Assembly: GCA_029266425.1 (NCBI GenBank) | Contig: JAQSWY010000015.1 | Coordinates: 62,001-126,000, forward strand | Direction: 5' to 3' | Length of the DNA stretch: 64,000 nt | Origin: Xanthobacteraceae bacterium | GTDB taxonomy: Bacteria > Pseudomonadota > Alphaproteobacteria > Rhizobiales > Xanthobacteraceae | Shown: positions 9,208-18,989 of the stretch, in pieces | Position numbering within the stretch: the first letter of the stretch is position 1 | Layout of the letters: every line of letters begins with the position of its first letter | The notes under the pieces: model-generated | Database searches by the model: none | Seen by the model: only the letters and a program-made list of their open reading frames with translations | Told to the model about the DNA's origin: nothing | Program-made: the position numbers and the translations under genes

Positions 9208-9806
9208 CAGACATGTCCTCCGGCCGTCGCGGCCGCATCGAGATGGAGCGCGAGGGCGTCGACGACTTCCTCGACCATGGTGTCGTGCGGCACCTCGCGC
9301 GAATGGACGATGACCGCCGCCTCGGCATAGACCGGATAGCGCTCGTCGATAAGCCGGGTCAGCGTCGCCTCCGGGTCGCTCTTCAAGAGCGGGCGGTCGT
9401 CGCGCCGGCGCACGCGGCGCAGCAGCACCTCGAGATCGGCCTTCAGCCAGACCGAAACGCCGTGCGCGGCGATGCGGGCGCGTGTCTCCGGATTCATGAA
9501 GGCGCCACCGCCGGTGGCGAGCACCAGGGGGCCGCTCTCGAGCAGGCGGGCGATGACGCGCCGCTCGCCGTCGCGGAAGGCCGGCTCGCCATGATGGGCG
9601 AAGATTTCCGGGATCGACATGCCGGCGGCGGTCTCGATCTCGATATCGGCATCGGCGAAGGGCAGGCCGAGCCGGCGGGCGAGGCGCTTGCCGACCGAGG
9701 ACTTGCCGGCGCCCATCATGCCAACGAGCACCACCGAGCGGGGGCCGAGCCGTGCCCGCAGCTGCGCCGCCTTCTCGTCCTCGGGTTCGCCCGCAACCAC
9801 GATCAT
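9207..9806 (-). CDS. aroK: Shikimate kinase
   Basis: 199 residues from the ATG at 9806 (MIVVAGEPEDEKAAQ..). It phosphorylates shikimate with ATP. Walker A GMMGAGKSSVGKRLA, the DADIEIE substrate-binding Asp, the EPAFRDGERRV motif and VLATGGGAFMN glycine motif are present, as are RDDRPLL lid residues. An in-frame start at 9944 would add 46 residues of Arg/Pro-rich sequence unlike the family, so 9806 is preferred. First gene of the aroK-aroB-corC operon. Confidence 0.96.
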   Translation of the reverse strand: MIVVAGEPEDEKAAQLRARLGPRSVVLVGMMGAGKSSVGKRLARRLGLPFADADIEIETAAGMSIPEIFAHHGEPAFRDGERRVIARLLESGPLVLATGGGAFMNPETRARIAAHGVSVWLKADLEVLLRRVRRRDDRPLLKSDPEATLTRLIDERYPVYAEAAVIVHSREVPHDTMVEEVVDALALHLDAAATAGGHV

Positions 9807-9972
9807 GTTGCCGATCTTCCGGCCCCTGATGGAAAAGGCGGACGTATCACCCGCGGCGGAGCGAGGCAATTCGAGCGGCCCCGGCTTTCGCCGCCAGGGT
9901 GAAGGGCGAGTGGGAGTGGCGAATTTGCATCGAATTGATCCCAATTCATGAATGTGATCAATTCCAACGAGT

Positions 9973-10026
9973 TAGAGCAAGAACCCGACTGAAAACCGGC
10001 TTCGCAGGTTCGGACGTGATGCTCTA
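9973..10026. repeat. TAGAGCA-bounded imperfect palindrome
   Basis: TAGAGCA at 9973-9979 and TGCTCTA at 10020-10026 enclose GAACCCGACTGAAAACCGG..TTCGGACG, an imperfect stem. This resembles the palindromic intergenic units widespread in Rhizobiales and shares its termini with the element at 7051-7108. Confidence 0.7.
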
Positions 10027-10102
10027 GCATGGGTGCGGACGGTCGTCCTCGATTCGACCGCACCGAATCCGCGTCTTTCGCCCGCCAGTATCCGAGCCCG
10101 CC

Positions 10103-10246
10103 ATGCCCAGCCTGATCCGACTCCTCGTCTTCCTTGGGCTGATCGGCGGCGCCGTCTATGGCGTGCTGTGGTCGTTCGCCAACCTGGTCGAGCCGCATCC
10201 GCGCGAGATGAGCGTTACCGTCCCGCAGGAGCGGTTCGCCAAATGA
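10103..10246 (+). CDS. Small conserved membrane protein upstream of xerD
   Basis: 47 residues: MPSLIRLLVFLGLIGG.. gives one N-terminal transmembrane helix (about residues 4-27), then a short soluble tail NLVEPHPREMSVTVPQERF. The EPHPREMSVTVP tail is a pattern I associate with small proteins in front of xerD in related Rhizobiales; function unknown. The stop lies 13 bases before the xerD start. The sequence spanning its stop codon is a near-perfect tandem copy of the sequence spanning the xerD start (see findings). Confidence 0.75.
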   Translation: MPSLIRLLVFLGLIGGAVYGVLWSFANLVEPHPREMSVTVPQERFAK

Positions 10247-10259
10247 GCCGGTTCGCCAC

Positions 10260-11198
10260 ATGAGCCCGCCCGCCCGCGGATCGGTCGCGCTGTTCCTCGA
10301 CATGCTGGCGGCCGAACGCGGAGCGAGCGCCAACACGCTGGAAGCCTATGGGCGCGACCTTGCCGACTATGAGGATTTCCTCGCCTCGATTCGTGCGCGG
10401 GTAGCGGACAACGGCACCGGCGAGATCCGGGCCTATCTCGCGGACCTGACGCGCCGCGGCCTCGCCACGGCGAGCGTGGCGCGCCGTCTCTCGGCGATCC
10501 GGCAACTGCACCGCTTCCTCTATCTCGAAGGCTATCGCGGCGAGGATCCCGCCGCCGTGCTGGAGGGGCCTAAGCGCGGGCGCCCACTGCCGAAGGTGCT
10601 GACCCTCGACGAGGTCAGCCGCCTGATCGCGACCGCCCATGCCCGCATCGCCCAGGTGGATATCACGCCTGCCGAGACGGCGCGGCGGGTCCGCGTCGCC
10701 TGCTTCATCGAGCTGCTCTATGCCACCGGGCTGCGGGTCTCCGAGCTTGCGGCGCTGCCGGCCGCCGCGGCGCGGGCCTCGGGCGAGGCCATCATCGTGC
10801 GCGGCAAGGGCAACAAGGAGCGCCTGGTGCCGCTCGGCGAGCCGGCCAAGGCGGCGATGGCGGCCTGGCGAACCGCGCTGGCGAGCTCAAGGCAGGATAC
10901 GGCCGGCCGCTGGCTGTTCCCCTCCGCGGTGGCTTCGAGCGGGCACATCACCCGCCAGCAGATCGGCCTTGATCTCAAGGAGCTCGCGCTCGCCGCCGGC
11001 CTCGACCCGGCGAAGCTCTCGCCCCACGTGCTGCGCCACGCCTTCGCCAGCCACCTGCTGGCCCATGGCGCCGATCTGCGCGTGGTGCAGACCCTGCTCG
11101 GCCATGCCGACGTCTCGACCACGCAGATCTATACCCACGTGCTGGACGAACGGCTGAAGAGCCTGGTCCGCGACCTGCACCCGCTTGGCGAGGGGTGA
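10260..11198 (+). CDS. xerD: Tyrosine recombinase XerD
   Basis: 312 residues with the N-terminal SAM-like core-binding domain (FLDMLAAERGASANTLEAYGRDL) and C-terminal catalytic domain. The catalytic set is visible: Arg in ATGLRVSELAAL, Lys in VRGKGNKERLVPL, HVLRHAFASHLL (H-x-x-R), and LGHADVSTTQIYTHV with His and nucleophilic Tyr. It acts with XerC at dif to resolve chromosome dimers. The context (before accA) is the usual chromosomal one, so this is the housekeeping XerD rather than a phage integrase. Confidence 0.93.
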   Translation: MSPPARGSVALFLDMLAAERGASANTLEAYGRDLADYEDFLASIRARVADNGTGEIRAYLADLTRRGLATASVARRLSAIRQLHRFLYLEGYRGEDPAAVLEGPKRGRPLPKVLTLDEVSRLIATAHARIAQVDITPAETARRVRVACFIELLYATGLRVSELAALPAAAARASGEAIIVRGKGNKERLVPLGEPAKAAMAAWRTALASSRQDTAGRWLFPSAVASSGHITRQQIGLDLKELALAAGLDPAKLSPHVLRHAFASHLLAHGADLRVVQTLLGHADVSTTQIYTHVLDERLKSLVRDLHPLGEG

Positions 11199-11346
11199 CG
11201 GGACCTACTTCCCGTCTCACGCTTGCGGGGGAGGGGGCGACCCCCGCCTTGACGCCGCCACCCTCTCGGGGCACAGCTTCGCGCGCCTTCGAACCGGGCG
11301 GTATCCGCCGCCCTCTCATCTCCGCACGCGAGCCCGCCGACAGCAC

Positions 11347-12300
11347 ATGCGCAGCTACCTCGATTTCGAAAAGCCCGTGGCCGAGCTGGAGGCCAAGCTC
11401 GAGGAACTGAAGACCCTTTCCGAGCAGGGCGATGCCGTCGCCATCGGCGAGGAGATCGGCCGGCTGGAGACAAAGGCCGCGGAGGCGCTGGCCCAGCTCT
11501 ATGCCAATCTCACGCCGTGGCAGAAGGCGCTGGTCGCCCGCCACCCCTCGCGGCCGCATTTCTCGGATTATGCGGCCCGGCTGTTCGAGGACTTCACCCC
11601 GCTCGCCGGCGACCGCAAGTTCAGCGAGGACGAGGCCATTCTCGGCGGCTTCGCCCGCTTCCGCGGCCAGGCGGTGTGCCTGATGGGCCATGAGAAGGGC
11701 TCCACCACCGAGACCCGCATCAAGCACAATTTTGGCATGGCGCGGCCTGAGGGCTACCGCAAGGCGGTGCGGCTGATGGAGCTCGCCGACCGCTTCTCGC
11801 TGCCGGTGATCTCGCTGGTCGACACTGCCGGCGCCTATCCGGGGATCGAGGCGGAGGAGCGCGGCCAGGCCGAGGCTATCGCCCGCTCCACCGATGCCTG
11901 CCTGTCGCTCGGCGTTCCCAATGTCGCCGTCATCATCGGCGAAGGCGGTTCGGGCGGGGCGATCGCGATCGCGACCGCGAACCGGGTGCTGATGCTCGAG
12001 CATGCCATCTACAGCGTGATCTCGCCGGAAGGCGCGGCCTCGATCCTGTGGCGCGACACGGCGAAGGCGCAGGAGGCCGCGACCAATATGCGCATCACCG
12101 CCCAGGATCTCGCCCGCTTCGGCATCATCGACAGCATCGTGCGGGAGCCGGCCGGCGGCGCCCACCGCAATCCCGGAGCGATGATGGATTCGGCGGGCGA
12201 TGCCATCGAGACGGCGCTCAACGACCTCGCCGGCCTCGATCCGGCAGCGCTGCGAAAGGCGCGGCGGGAGAAATTCCTCGCTATCGGCAGAGGGTTGTAA
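11347..12300 (+). CDS. accA: Acetyl-CoA carboxylase carboxyltransferase subunit alpha
   Basis: 317 residues from the ATG at 11347 (MRSYLDFEKPVAELEAKLEEL). With AccD it transfers the carboxyl group from carboxybiotin-BCCP to acetyl-CoA, giving malonyl-CoA. Landmarks are the N-terminal coiled coil, GHEKGSTTETRIKHNFGMARPEGYRKA, and GEGGSGGAIAIATANRVLMLEHAIYSVISPEGAASILWRD (oxyanion glycine loops; quoted in part). It is 148 bases downstream of xerD; the extra codons before 11347 are not conserved in the family. Confidence 0.97.
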   Translation: MRSYLDFEKPVAELEAKLEELKTLSEQGDAVAIGEEIGRLETKAAEALAQLYANLTPWQKALVARHPSRPHFSDYAARLFEDFTPLAGDRKFSEDEAILGGFARFRGQAVCLMGHEKGSTTETRIKHNFGMARPEGYRKAVRLMELADRFSLPVISLVDTAGAYPGIEAEERGQAEAIARSTDACLSLGVPNVAVIIGEGGSGGAIAIATANRVLMLEHAIYSVISPEGAASILWRDTAKAQEAATNMRITAQDLARFGIIDSIVREPAGGAHRNPGAMMDSAGDAIETALNDLAGLDPAALRKARREKFLAIGRGL

Positions 12301-12418
12301 GCCGTGCCTGGTGAAGCTTTGACGGCGTGTCGCCGATGCACTTGCGGTAACCGGCCGTCAAGGATAACGCTTTATTCATGAAGCTCTTCGCTCACGGGTT
12401 GGACTGAGGAGTTCTGCG

Positions 12419-14038
12419 TTGAGCCGCACCGAAGCTTCCCTCTTCTCCCGCACCGGGTTGGCCGGAAGGCTGCGCGCGGCCCTTCTCATTGGCGCCGGCG
12501 CGCTGGCTCTTGCCGCCTGCAACAGTTCGGGAGGGGGCGTCGGCGCCAAGGCGATGCGCCCGCTCTCCCCGGAGACCGTGGCGCTGATCGAGAAGAAGGG
12601 CATGACGCCCACAAGTCCGATCACCGTGCGTATCTTCAAAGAGGAGTCGGAGCTCGAGGTCTGGAAGCAGGGCAAGGACGGCGACTACGCGCTGCTCAAG
12701 ACCTATCCGATCTGCCGCTGGTCGGGCGAGCTCGGGCCCAAGGTGACGGAAGGCGACCGGCAGGCGCCGGAAGGCTTCTATACGATCACCCCCGGGCAGA
12801 TGAACCCGAATTCCAGCTACTATCTCGCCTTCAACATGGGCTACCCCAATGCCTATGACAAAGCCTGGGGCCGCACCGGCGCACATCTGATGGTGCACGG
12901 CGATTGCTCGTCTTCGGGCTGCTACGCCATGACCGACGAGCAGATCCAGGAGATCTTCGCGCTCGGCCGCGACAGCTTCACTGGCGGGCAGCGTTCGTTC
13001 CAGGTGCAGGCCTATCCGTTCCGCATGACGCCGACCAACATGGCGCGGCATCGGAACAACCCGAACATGGCGTTCTGGCGCATGATCAAGGAAGGCTACG
13101 ACACTTTCGAGATCACCAAGGCGCCGCCCAAGGTCGATGTCTGCGAGAAGCGCTACGTCTTCAACCGGACCCCGACCGACCCGAACGCCAAGTTCAACCC
13201 CACCGGCCCGTGCCCGGCTTCGACCGAGCCGACGGAGCTGGAGCAGGAAATCGCCGCCAAGCGCACGCAGGATGACCAGCAGGTCGCCTCGCTCGCGCCG
13301 CGCACGCCGATCGCGCCGGTCCGCACCGGCACCGATGGCGGGATGCACAAGGTGTTCCTCGCCAAGGTGCAGAATCCGGACAGCCTGGTGCGCACCCCCG
13401 GTACGCTGCCGCCGAATGTGCGCCCGCCAGGCGCGCCGACCGCAACCGATACGCCGCCGACCGCGAGCCCTGCTGCGGCGCCGACCGCCGAGGCCAGCGT
13501 GGCGCTCGCCACCGGCGCACGGTCCGGCGTGCCGCTGCCGCCGCCGCGGCCGGGTGACGCGCCGGGCGGCTCGCGTTCCGAGACGGTGCTGTTCGCCAAT
13601 TCGGGTGCGCCGGCGCCGGCCACCGCCCGCGTGGCCTCGATCGACAATTCGTCCGGTGGCGGCTCCTTCCTAACCAAGCTGTTCGGTGGCGGCAGCGATC
13701 CGGCCAGCACCGCCTCGACCACGCCGGCACCTGCCTCGTCTTCTGGCTTCTCGTTCGGCAAGCTGTTCGGGCAGAGCGATCCGGCGCCGGCTGCAGCGCC
13801 GGTGGCCGCGACTGCGCCCGCTGCCGCGCCGGCTCAAGCCTCGACGCTGCCGACGACCGCGGTGCCGATCCCGCCAGCACGCCCGCCGGTGCCCGCTTCG
13901 AAGCCGGTCTCAGCCGCGCCGGCGGCGCCGCGCCCGGTCGCTTCATCGCAGCCGGCTGCGGGCGCCGAGCAGCCGCTCTATGGCGCGCAGCCGCTTCCGG
14001 GCGCCGCGATCATGTCGACCGGCGGGTTCTCGCAGTAG
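12419..14038 (+). CDS. L,D-transpeptidase family lipoprotein
   Basis: 539 residues starting with TTG at 12419 behind the ribosome binding site TGAGGAG (12405-12411). The N-terminal export signal ends in the lipobox LAAC (residues 31-34). Residues ~60-240 form a YafK-like YkuD domain with catalytic HG-DCSSSGC: His160 and Cys168. Family members cross-link peptidoglycan through 3-3 bonds or attach/detach outer-membrane lipoproteins. The last ~250 residues are Pro/Ala-rich and low complexity, with two similar segments (KLFGGGSDPAS and KLFGQSDPAP) about 30 residues apart. No upstream gene is close enough for an operon. Confidence 0.85.
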   Translation: MSRTEASLFSRTGLAGRLRAALLIGAGALALAACNSSGGGVGAKAMRPLSPETVALIEKKGMTPTSPITVRIFKEESELEVWKQGKDGDYALLKTYPICRWSGELGPKVTEGDRQAPEGFYTITPGQMNPNSSYYLAFNMGYPNAYDKAWGRTGAHLMVHGDCSSSGCYAMTDEQIQEIFALGRDSFTGGQRSFQVQAYPFRMTPTNMARHRNNPNMAFWRMIKEGYDTFEITKAPPKVDVCEKRYVFNRTPTDPNAKFNPTGPCPASTEPTELEQEIAAKRTQDDQQVASLAPRTPIAPVRTGTDGGMHKVFLAKVQNPDSLVRTPGTLPPNVRPPGAPTATDTPPTASPAAAPTAEASVALATGARSGVPLPPPRPGDAPGGSRSETVLFANSGAPAPATARVASIDNSSGGGSFLTKLFGGGSDPASTASTTPAPASSSGFSFGKLFGQSDPAPAAAPVAATAPAAAPAQASTLPTTAVPIPPARPPVPASKPVSAAPAAPRPVASSQPAAGAEQPLYGAQPLPGAAIMSTGGFSQ

Positions 14039-14062
14039 GCATCGCCTGAACAGGCATATGGA

Positions 14063-14086
14063 ACGGCCGGAGCATGCTCCGGCCGT
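14063..14086. terminator. Perfect 24-bp palindrome between convergent genes
   Basis: A self-complementary sequence ACGGCCGGAGCA/TGCTCCGGCCGT with no loop, located between the stop codons of the L,D-transpeptidase (14038) and the alpha/beta hydrolase (14095). It is placed as a bidirectional terminator, but there is no clear T-run on either side. Confidence 0.5.
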
Positions 14087-14094
14087 CTTGCCGT

Positions 14095-15138
14095 TCAAAG
14101 GCCCTTGGACAATTCGCGCAGCAGCGCGGCGTGGAAGGCTTCGGGCGCCTCGACCTGGGGCGAATGGCCATAGTCTGGAAATTCCACCAACGTCGCCCGC
14201 GGAATGGTGCGTGCGGCGGCGCGGCCGAGCTCCGGATAGTTGCCGAGACGTCCCGCGATCTCGGGTGAGGCGCGGTTGGCACCGGGCGCGGTGCGGTCCA
14301 TGCCGCCGATGATGAGGACGGTCGGCGCTGTGATGCGCCCGAACTCGTGGATCACCGGCTGGGTGAACACCATGTCGGAGGTCAGCGCCTGGTTCCAGGC
14401 GACCCTCTCCTTGCCGGGGCCGGCATACATGCCGGCGAGCATCGCCACCCAGAGGTCGTATTCCGGCTTCCAATTGCCGTGATAGTAGAATTTCTGCTGA
14501 TAGGCCTTGATGCTGGCGAAGCTCGTCTTCAGTTCGCCCTGATAGGCGGCGTCGACGCTCTGATAAGGAACGCCCGCCGCCTGCCAATCCTCCAATCCGA
14601 TGGGGTTCACCAGAACCAGCTGTTCGACGGTGCCGGGATAGGCAAGCGCGAAGCGCGCGGCGAGCATCCCGCCCATGGAGTGCCCGACAATGGTCGCGCG
14701 GGATATGCCGAGCTTCTCCAGCAGCGCGCGGCTATTGGCGGCGAGCTGGTTGAAGCTGAACTGGTAGCGCTCCGGTTTTGAGGAGGCGCAGAAGCCGATC
14801 TGGTCGGGTGCAACGACACGGTATCCGGCTTCGCTGAGCGCGGCGATGGTGCGTTCCCAGGTCGCTCCGCAGAAATTCTTGCCGTGCAGCAGGACAATGG
14901 TTCGGCCGTTCGCTGCCGCCTTCGGCGGCACGTCCATATAGGCCATCGAGAGATTTTCACCCTGCGAGGTGAAGTCGAAGCGCTGGACCGGGTAGGGGTA
15001 GTCGAAACCTTCGAGCTGTGCGCCATAGGCCGGCGTTGCTGTCGCTCCCTGGGCTGAAGTTTCCTGGGCCGACGCGCTCGCATTGACGAGTGCGGCAAGC
15101 AGGGTGGCGAAGACGAGTGTCGAGGTGACTCTGGGCAT
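14095..15138 (-). CDS. Exported alpha/beta hydrolase
   Basis: 347 residues from the ATG at 15138, preceded by AGGA; a second ATG at 15168 would add 10 residues (MPRFTTPRIT) encoded by a partial repeat of the start region. The signal peptide MPRVTSTLVFATLLAALVNASASAQ predicts export. Canonical hydrolase features are oxyanion HGKNFCGATWE, nucleophile elbow VGHSMGGM (Ser154), an Asp in IIGGMDRTAPG and His in DYGHSPQVE. Family members of this kind are annotated as esterases or epoxide hydrolase-like; the substrate is unknown. An NTF2-like gene precedes it on the same strand. Confidence 0.85.
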   Translation of the reverse strand: MPRVTSTLVFATLLAALVNASASAQETSAQGATATPAYGAQLEGFDYPYPVQRFDFTSQGENLSMAYMDVPPKAAANGRTIVLLHGKNFCGATWERTIAALSEAGYRVVAPDQIGFCASSKPERYQFSFNQLAANSRALLEKLGISRATIVGHSMGGMLAARFALAYPGTVEQLVLVNPIGLEDWQAAGVPYQSVDAAYQGELKTSFASIKAYQQKFYYHGNWKPEYDLWVAMLAGMYAGPGKERVAWNQALTSDMVFTQPVIHEFGRITAPTVLIIGGMDRTAPGANRASPEIAGRLGNYPELGRAAARTIPRATLVEFPDYGHSPQVEAPEAFHAALLRELSKGL

Positions 15139-15299
15139 CGTGATCCTGGGCGTCGTGAATCTGGGCATCGCGCCGGCAGTCTCCGTTCTGTCGCGGGACC
15201 GGCAAGATGCGGCGATGCGGCGTGTCTTGGGAAATCAGCTCACTGTGAGACCACCTGCGCCTTTCGTAGGGGAAGGTGGCGCAGTGCCGCGGGCGGTCG

Positions 15300-15701
15300 T
15301 CAGGCCACCGCCGAGCAATGATTGGCGATGATCTGCCAGATCCCGCCATGCAAGCCGCCGTGCCGGCTGTCATCCTGACGCTGCCAGACCCGGGTGAAGC
15401 GTAGAGTGGTCGCAAAGGGCGCGCCGCCGGCGTGGCCCGTCGCATCCGCCTTGAGCGTGACGAGCACATGGGTCTCGTCGAGCCGGCGCAGCCGGTAGTC
15501 GGAGAAGGCGAGGCTGTCCAGCCGCAGGGCGCCGTTGCGGTGCAGGTCGAGGTCTTTCTCCTTGTCCAGCACCTGGCCCAACTGATTGGTGAAGATCAGG
15601 TCGTCGGCAAGGAGCGTATCGAGCGCGGCGACGTCGCCGGCGAGCGCAGCATCGCGCAGCCGGGCCTCGCAGGCGTGGATATCGGTCTGCCAGTGGGGCA
15701 T
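15300..15701 (-). CDS. NTF2-like (DUF4440) nuclear transport factor 2 family protein
   Basis: 133 residues matching SnoaL/DUF4440-type alpha+beta folds: EARLRDAALAGDVAALDTLLADDLIFTNQLGQVLDKEKDL, then alternating strands (DSLAFSDYRLRRLDETHVLV) and a final FTRVWQRQDD..WQIIANHCSAV strand pair (quoted in part). These small proteins bind hydrophobic ligands or act as isomerase-like enzymes; the sequence does not say which. It lies 161 bases upstream of the hydrolase on the same strand. Confidence 0.75.
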   Translation of the reverse strand: MPHWQTDIHACEARLRDAALAGDVAALDTLLADDLIFTNQLGQVLDKEKDLDLHRNGALRLDSLAFSDYRLRRLDETHVLVTLKADATGHAGGAPFATTLRFTRVWQRQDDSRHGGLHGGIWQIIANHCSAVA

Positions 15702-15749
15702 GGGCGAGCCTCCGACGCGGGAGGCTCAGGCTACAGTGGCGAGGGCTGA

Positions 15750-15817
15750 TTTGTCCCGCGCATCCACGTCCTTCGCCGGGAACAGTCGTGGATGGCCGGG
15801 ACAAGCCCGGCCACGAC
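15750..15817. repeat. Dispersed hairpin intergenic repeat, copy 3
   Basis: TTGTCCCGCGCATCCACGTC, then after a 20-base spacer CGTGGATGGCCGGGAC and AAGCCCGGCCACGAC. It lies between secA and the NTF2-like gene. Same GGATGGCCGGGACAAGCCCGG half-element as in copy 2. Confidence 0.65.
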
Positions 15818-15828
15818 ACTTTGCTCGA

Positions 15829-18630
15829 TCACCCGAACCGGCCGTGGCAGTGCTTGAACTTCTTGCCGGAGCCGCAGGGGCAGGGCTCGTTGCGCCCGAC
15901 CCGGCCCCAGCTCGAGGGATCGTTCGGGTCGCGCCTCGGGGAGGCGGCGTCGGCATCGGGGGCGAGCGTCGCCTCGCGGGCGATCTCGACGTCCGAATAC
16001 GACAGGAGCTGGTCTTCGCCGGTCAGGGCATCGGCGTGATGCGCCTGCATCGGCGGCAGCTCGTCCATCGGCGGCGGCTGGGTCACCACCTCGACGCGCA
16101 TGAGCTGGGCGGTGACCGCCTCGCGCAGGCTGGCGAGCATCGCCTCGAACAGCTGGAACGCCTCGGACTTGTACTCGTTCAGCGGGTCGCGCTGGCCATA
16201 GCCGCGCAGGCCGATGACCTGGCGCAGATGGTCGAGCGTGACCAGATGCTCGCGCCACAGATGGTCGAGCGTCTGGAGCAGGATCGACTTCTCGACATAG
16301 CGCATGATCTCGGGGCCGTATTGCGCGACCTTGCCGGCCATCGCCTCGTCGGCCCGGCGCAGGATGCGCTCGCGCATCTCCTCGTCGGCGATGCCTTCCT
16401 CATGGCCCCATTCCACCACCGGCAGATCGAGGCCGAGCACGCGGCGCAGCTCCTCGGCGAGGCCTTCGGTGTCCCACTGCTCGGGATAGGCGGTGGGCGG
16501 CACGTATTTGGTCACGAGGTCCTCGACCACGCCGTGCCGCATCTCGGCGACGGTCTCGGCCACGTCCTCGTCCTGCATCAGCTCGACGCGCTGCTCGAAC
16601 ACCACCTTGCGCTGGTCGTTCATCACGTCGTCGTACTTCAGAAGGTTCTTGCGGATGTCGTAGTTGCGCGCCTCGACCTTCTGCTGCGCCTTCTCCAGCG
16701 CCTTGTTGATCCAGGGATGGACGATCGCCTCGCCTTCCTTCAGGCCGAGGCGCTGCAGCATGCCGTCGAGCCGGTCGGAACCGAAGATGCGCATCAGGTC
16801 GTCTTCGAGCGACAGGAAGAACTTCGAGTGGCCGGGGTCGCCCTGGCGGCCGGAGCGGCCGCGCAGCTGGTTGTCGATACGCCGGCTCTCATGGCGCTCG
16901 GTGCCGAGCACGAACAGGCCGCCGGCCTCGAGCGCCTTCTTCTTCAGCCGCGCCACTTCCTCGCGGATGGCGGCCTCGGCCTGCTTGCGCTGCTCGCCTT
17001 CCGGCATGTCGTTCAGCTCATGGGCGATGCGCATGTCGGCATTGCCGCCGAGCTGAATATCGGTGCCACGGCCGGCCATGTTGGTGGCGATGGTGATGGC
17101 GCCGGGCACGCCGGCCTGCGCCACGATGTAGGATTCCTGCTCGTGGTGGCGGGCGTTCAGCACCGCGAACACCTTGTCCTCGGTATGGCCCTGGTCGCCG
17201 TCATAGAGCGGGCGGAAGGCGTCCGGATCGGTGAAGTCCTTCTGCTTGAAGCCGCGCTTCTTCAGCATCTCGGCGAGCAGTTCGGACTTCTCGATCGAGG
17301 TGGTGCCGACCAGCACCGGCTGACCGCGGGACTTGCAGTCGCCGATCAGCTCGATGATGGCGTTGTATTTCTCGCCGGCGGTCCGGTAGACCTCGTCATC
17401 GTCGTCGACGCGGGCGACCGGCATGTTGGTAGGAACCTCGACCACTTCCAGGCGGTAGATGTCGCCGAATTCCGCGGCTTCCGTGTTGGCCGTGCCGGTC
17501 ATGCCGGCCAGCTTCTCGTACATGCGGAAATAATTCTGGAAGGTGATGGAGGCGAGCGTCTGGTTCTCCGGCTGGACCTGCACGCGCTCCTTGGCTTCCA
17601 GTGCCTGGTGGAGGCCTTCGGAATAACGGCGGCCCGGCATCATGCGGCCGGTGAATTCGTCGATGATGACCACCTCGTCGTTGCGGACGATGTAGTCCTT
17701 GTCGCGCTGGAACAGCGTGTGGGCGCGCAGCGCTTGGTTGACGTGGTGCACCACCGAGACATTCTCGATGTCGTAGAGGCTGTCGGACTTCAGCTGGCCG
17801 GCGTCGCGCAGCAGCCGCTCGATCTTCTCCATGCCGTCTTCGGTGAGGGCGACCGAGCGCTGCTTCTCGTCGACCTCGTAGTCCTCCTTCGACAGGCGGG
17901 GGATGAAGGTGTCGATGGTGTTGTAGAAATCCGAGCGGTCGTCGAGCGGGCCGGAGATGATGAGCGGAGTGCGCGCCTCGTCGATGAGGATGGAGTCCAC
18001 CTCGTCGACCACGGCGTAGTGGTGCGGACGCTGCACCATGGCGCCGAGCTCGTACTTCATGTTGTCGCGCAGATAGTCGAAGCCCAGCTCGTTATTGGTG
18101 GCGTAGGTGACGTCGCAGGCATAGGCCACGCGGCGCTCGTCGTCGTCCATGCCGTGGACGATGACGCCGACGGTGAGGCCGAGGAACTTGTAGACCCGGC
18201 CCATCCATTCGGAGTCGCGCTTGGCGAGATAGTCGTTCACCGTGACGACGTGCACGCCCTTGCCGGTCAGGGCATTGAGATAGACCGTGGTGGTCGCAAC
18301 CAGCGTCTTGCCTTCACCGGTGCGCATCTCGGCGATGCCGCGCTCGTGGAGCACCATGCCGCCGATCAGCTGGACATCGAAATGGCGCTGGCCGAGCGCG
18401 CGCTTGGCCGCCTCGCGCACCGTAGCGAAGGCCGGCACCAGGAGGTCGTCGAGGTCGGTGCCCTCGGCGAGCTGCTTGCGGAAGGCGTCGGTGCGCGCGC
18501 GCAACGCCTCGTCCGAGAGCGCCGCGACCTCGGGCTCCAGGGCATTGATGGCGTCGACTTTCGGCTGGTAACCGCGCACCCGGCGATCATTGGCCGATCC
18601 GAAAAGCTTTCGCGCAATGGCGCCGAGCAT
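15829..18630 (-). CDS. secA: Protein translocase subunit SecA
   Basis: 933 residues from the ATG at 18630 ([18 protein letters not shown]). It is the ATPase motor of Sec translocation. Walker A MRTGEGKT is at 102-109, followed by a DEVDS DEAD-like box and the helicase motif [17 protein letters not shown]. The C-terminal zinc-binding tail is [13 protein letters not shown], which contacts SecB and ribosomes. An in-frame extension to 18777 is Arg-rich and not family-like. It is divergent from the parvulin isomerase gene across 359 bases. Confidence 0.98.
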   Translation of the reverse strand: MLGAIARKLFGSANDRRVRGYQPKVDAINALEPEVAALSDEALRARTDAFRKQLAEGTDLDDLLVPAFATVREAAKRALGQRHFDVQLIGGMVLHERGIAEMRTGEGKTLVATTTVYLNALTGKGVHVVTVNDYLAKRDSEWMGRVYKFLGLTVGVIVHGMDDDERRVAYACDVTYATNNELGFDYLRDNMKYELGAMVQRPHHYAVVDEVDSILIDEARTPLIISGPLDDRSDFYNTIDTFIPRLSKEDYEVDEKQRSVALTEDGMEKIERLLRDAGQLKSDSLYDIENVSVVHHVNQALRAHTLFQRDKDYIVRNDEVVIIDEFTGRMMPGRRYSEGLHQALEAKERVQVQPENQTLASITFQNYFRMYEKLAGMTGTANTEAAEFGDIYRLEVVEVPTNMPVARVDDDDEVYRTAGEKYNAIIELIGDCKSRGQPVLVGTTSIEKSELLAEMLKKRGFKQKDFTDPDAFRPLYDGDQGHTEDKVFAVLNARHHEQESYIVAQAGVPGAITIATNMAGRGTDIQLGGNADMRIAHELNDMPEGEQRKQAEAAIREEVARLKKKALEAGGLFVLGTERHESRRIDNQLRGRSGRQGDPGHSKFFLSLEDDLMRIFGSDRLDGMLQRLGLKEGEAIVHPWINKALEKAQQKVEARNYDIRKNLLKYDDVMNDQRKVVFEQRVELMQDEDVAETVAEMRHGVVEDLVTKYVPPTAYPEQWDTEGLAEELRRVLGLDLPVVEWGHEEGIADEEMRERILRRADEAMAGKVAQYGPEIMRYVEKSILLQTLDHLWREHLVTLDHLRQVIGLRGYGQRDPLNEYKSEAFQLFEAMLASLREAVTAQLMRVEVVTQPPPMDELPPMQAHHADALTGEDQLLSYSDVEIAREATLAPDADAASPRRDPNDPSSWGRVGRNEPCPCGSGKKFKHCHGRFG

Positions 18631-18989
18631 CGTGCTTCCAATCCACGTCCCGTCAGGGCAGAGAAGGGCGCGGCGGTGACGGGCCGCCGGGCCCCGTTTA
18701 GCGATCAACCGGTCTGTCGACCGATCGAGACGGCATTTGCGGCCGAAATGGGTCCGTCGGGCGTGCCCGGTGCGCATGGCGGCGCGGTCCGGTCACATAG
18801 ATGCGAGCGCGCGGGAGGACCCGCGCGGCGTGCCACACTTATGAACGGGTTTAGGGGTTGTCAATCGCGGGTGGGCATGGTTGCCAGAAGGTGCGCCTCC
18901 CGCAGCCCCCGCTTGCAACGCCGGCCGGACTGGGCCAGCTTTCGGCGCCCGAAACGCGGACCACCGCAAACCTCCAAGGACAGGCATCC
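18631..18989. other. Divergent promoter region of secA and the parvulin gene
   Basis: 359 bases without a supportable gene. It must hold both promoters. A GC-rich inverted segment (GCGCGCGGGAGGACCCGCGC) lies around 18809-18830. I do not see an unambiguous -35/-10 pair or operator. Confidence 0.4.
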
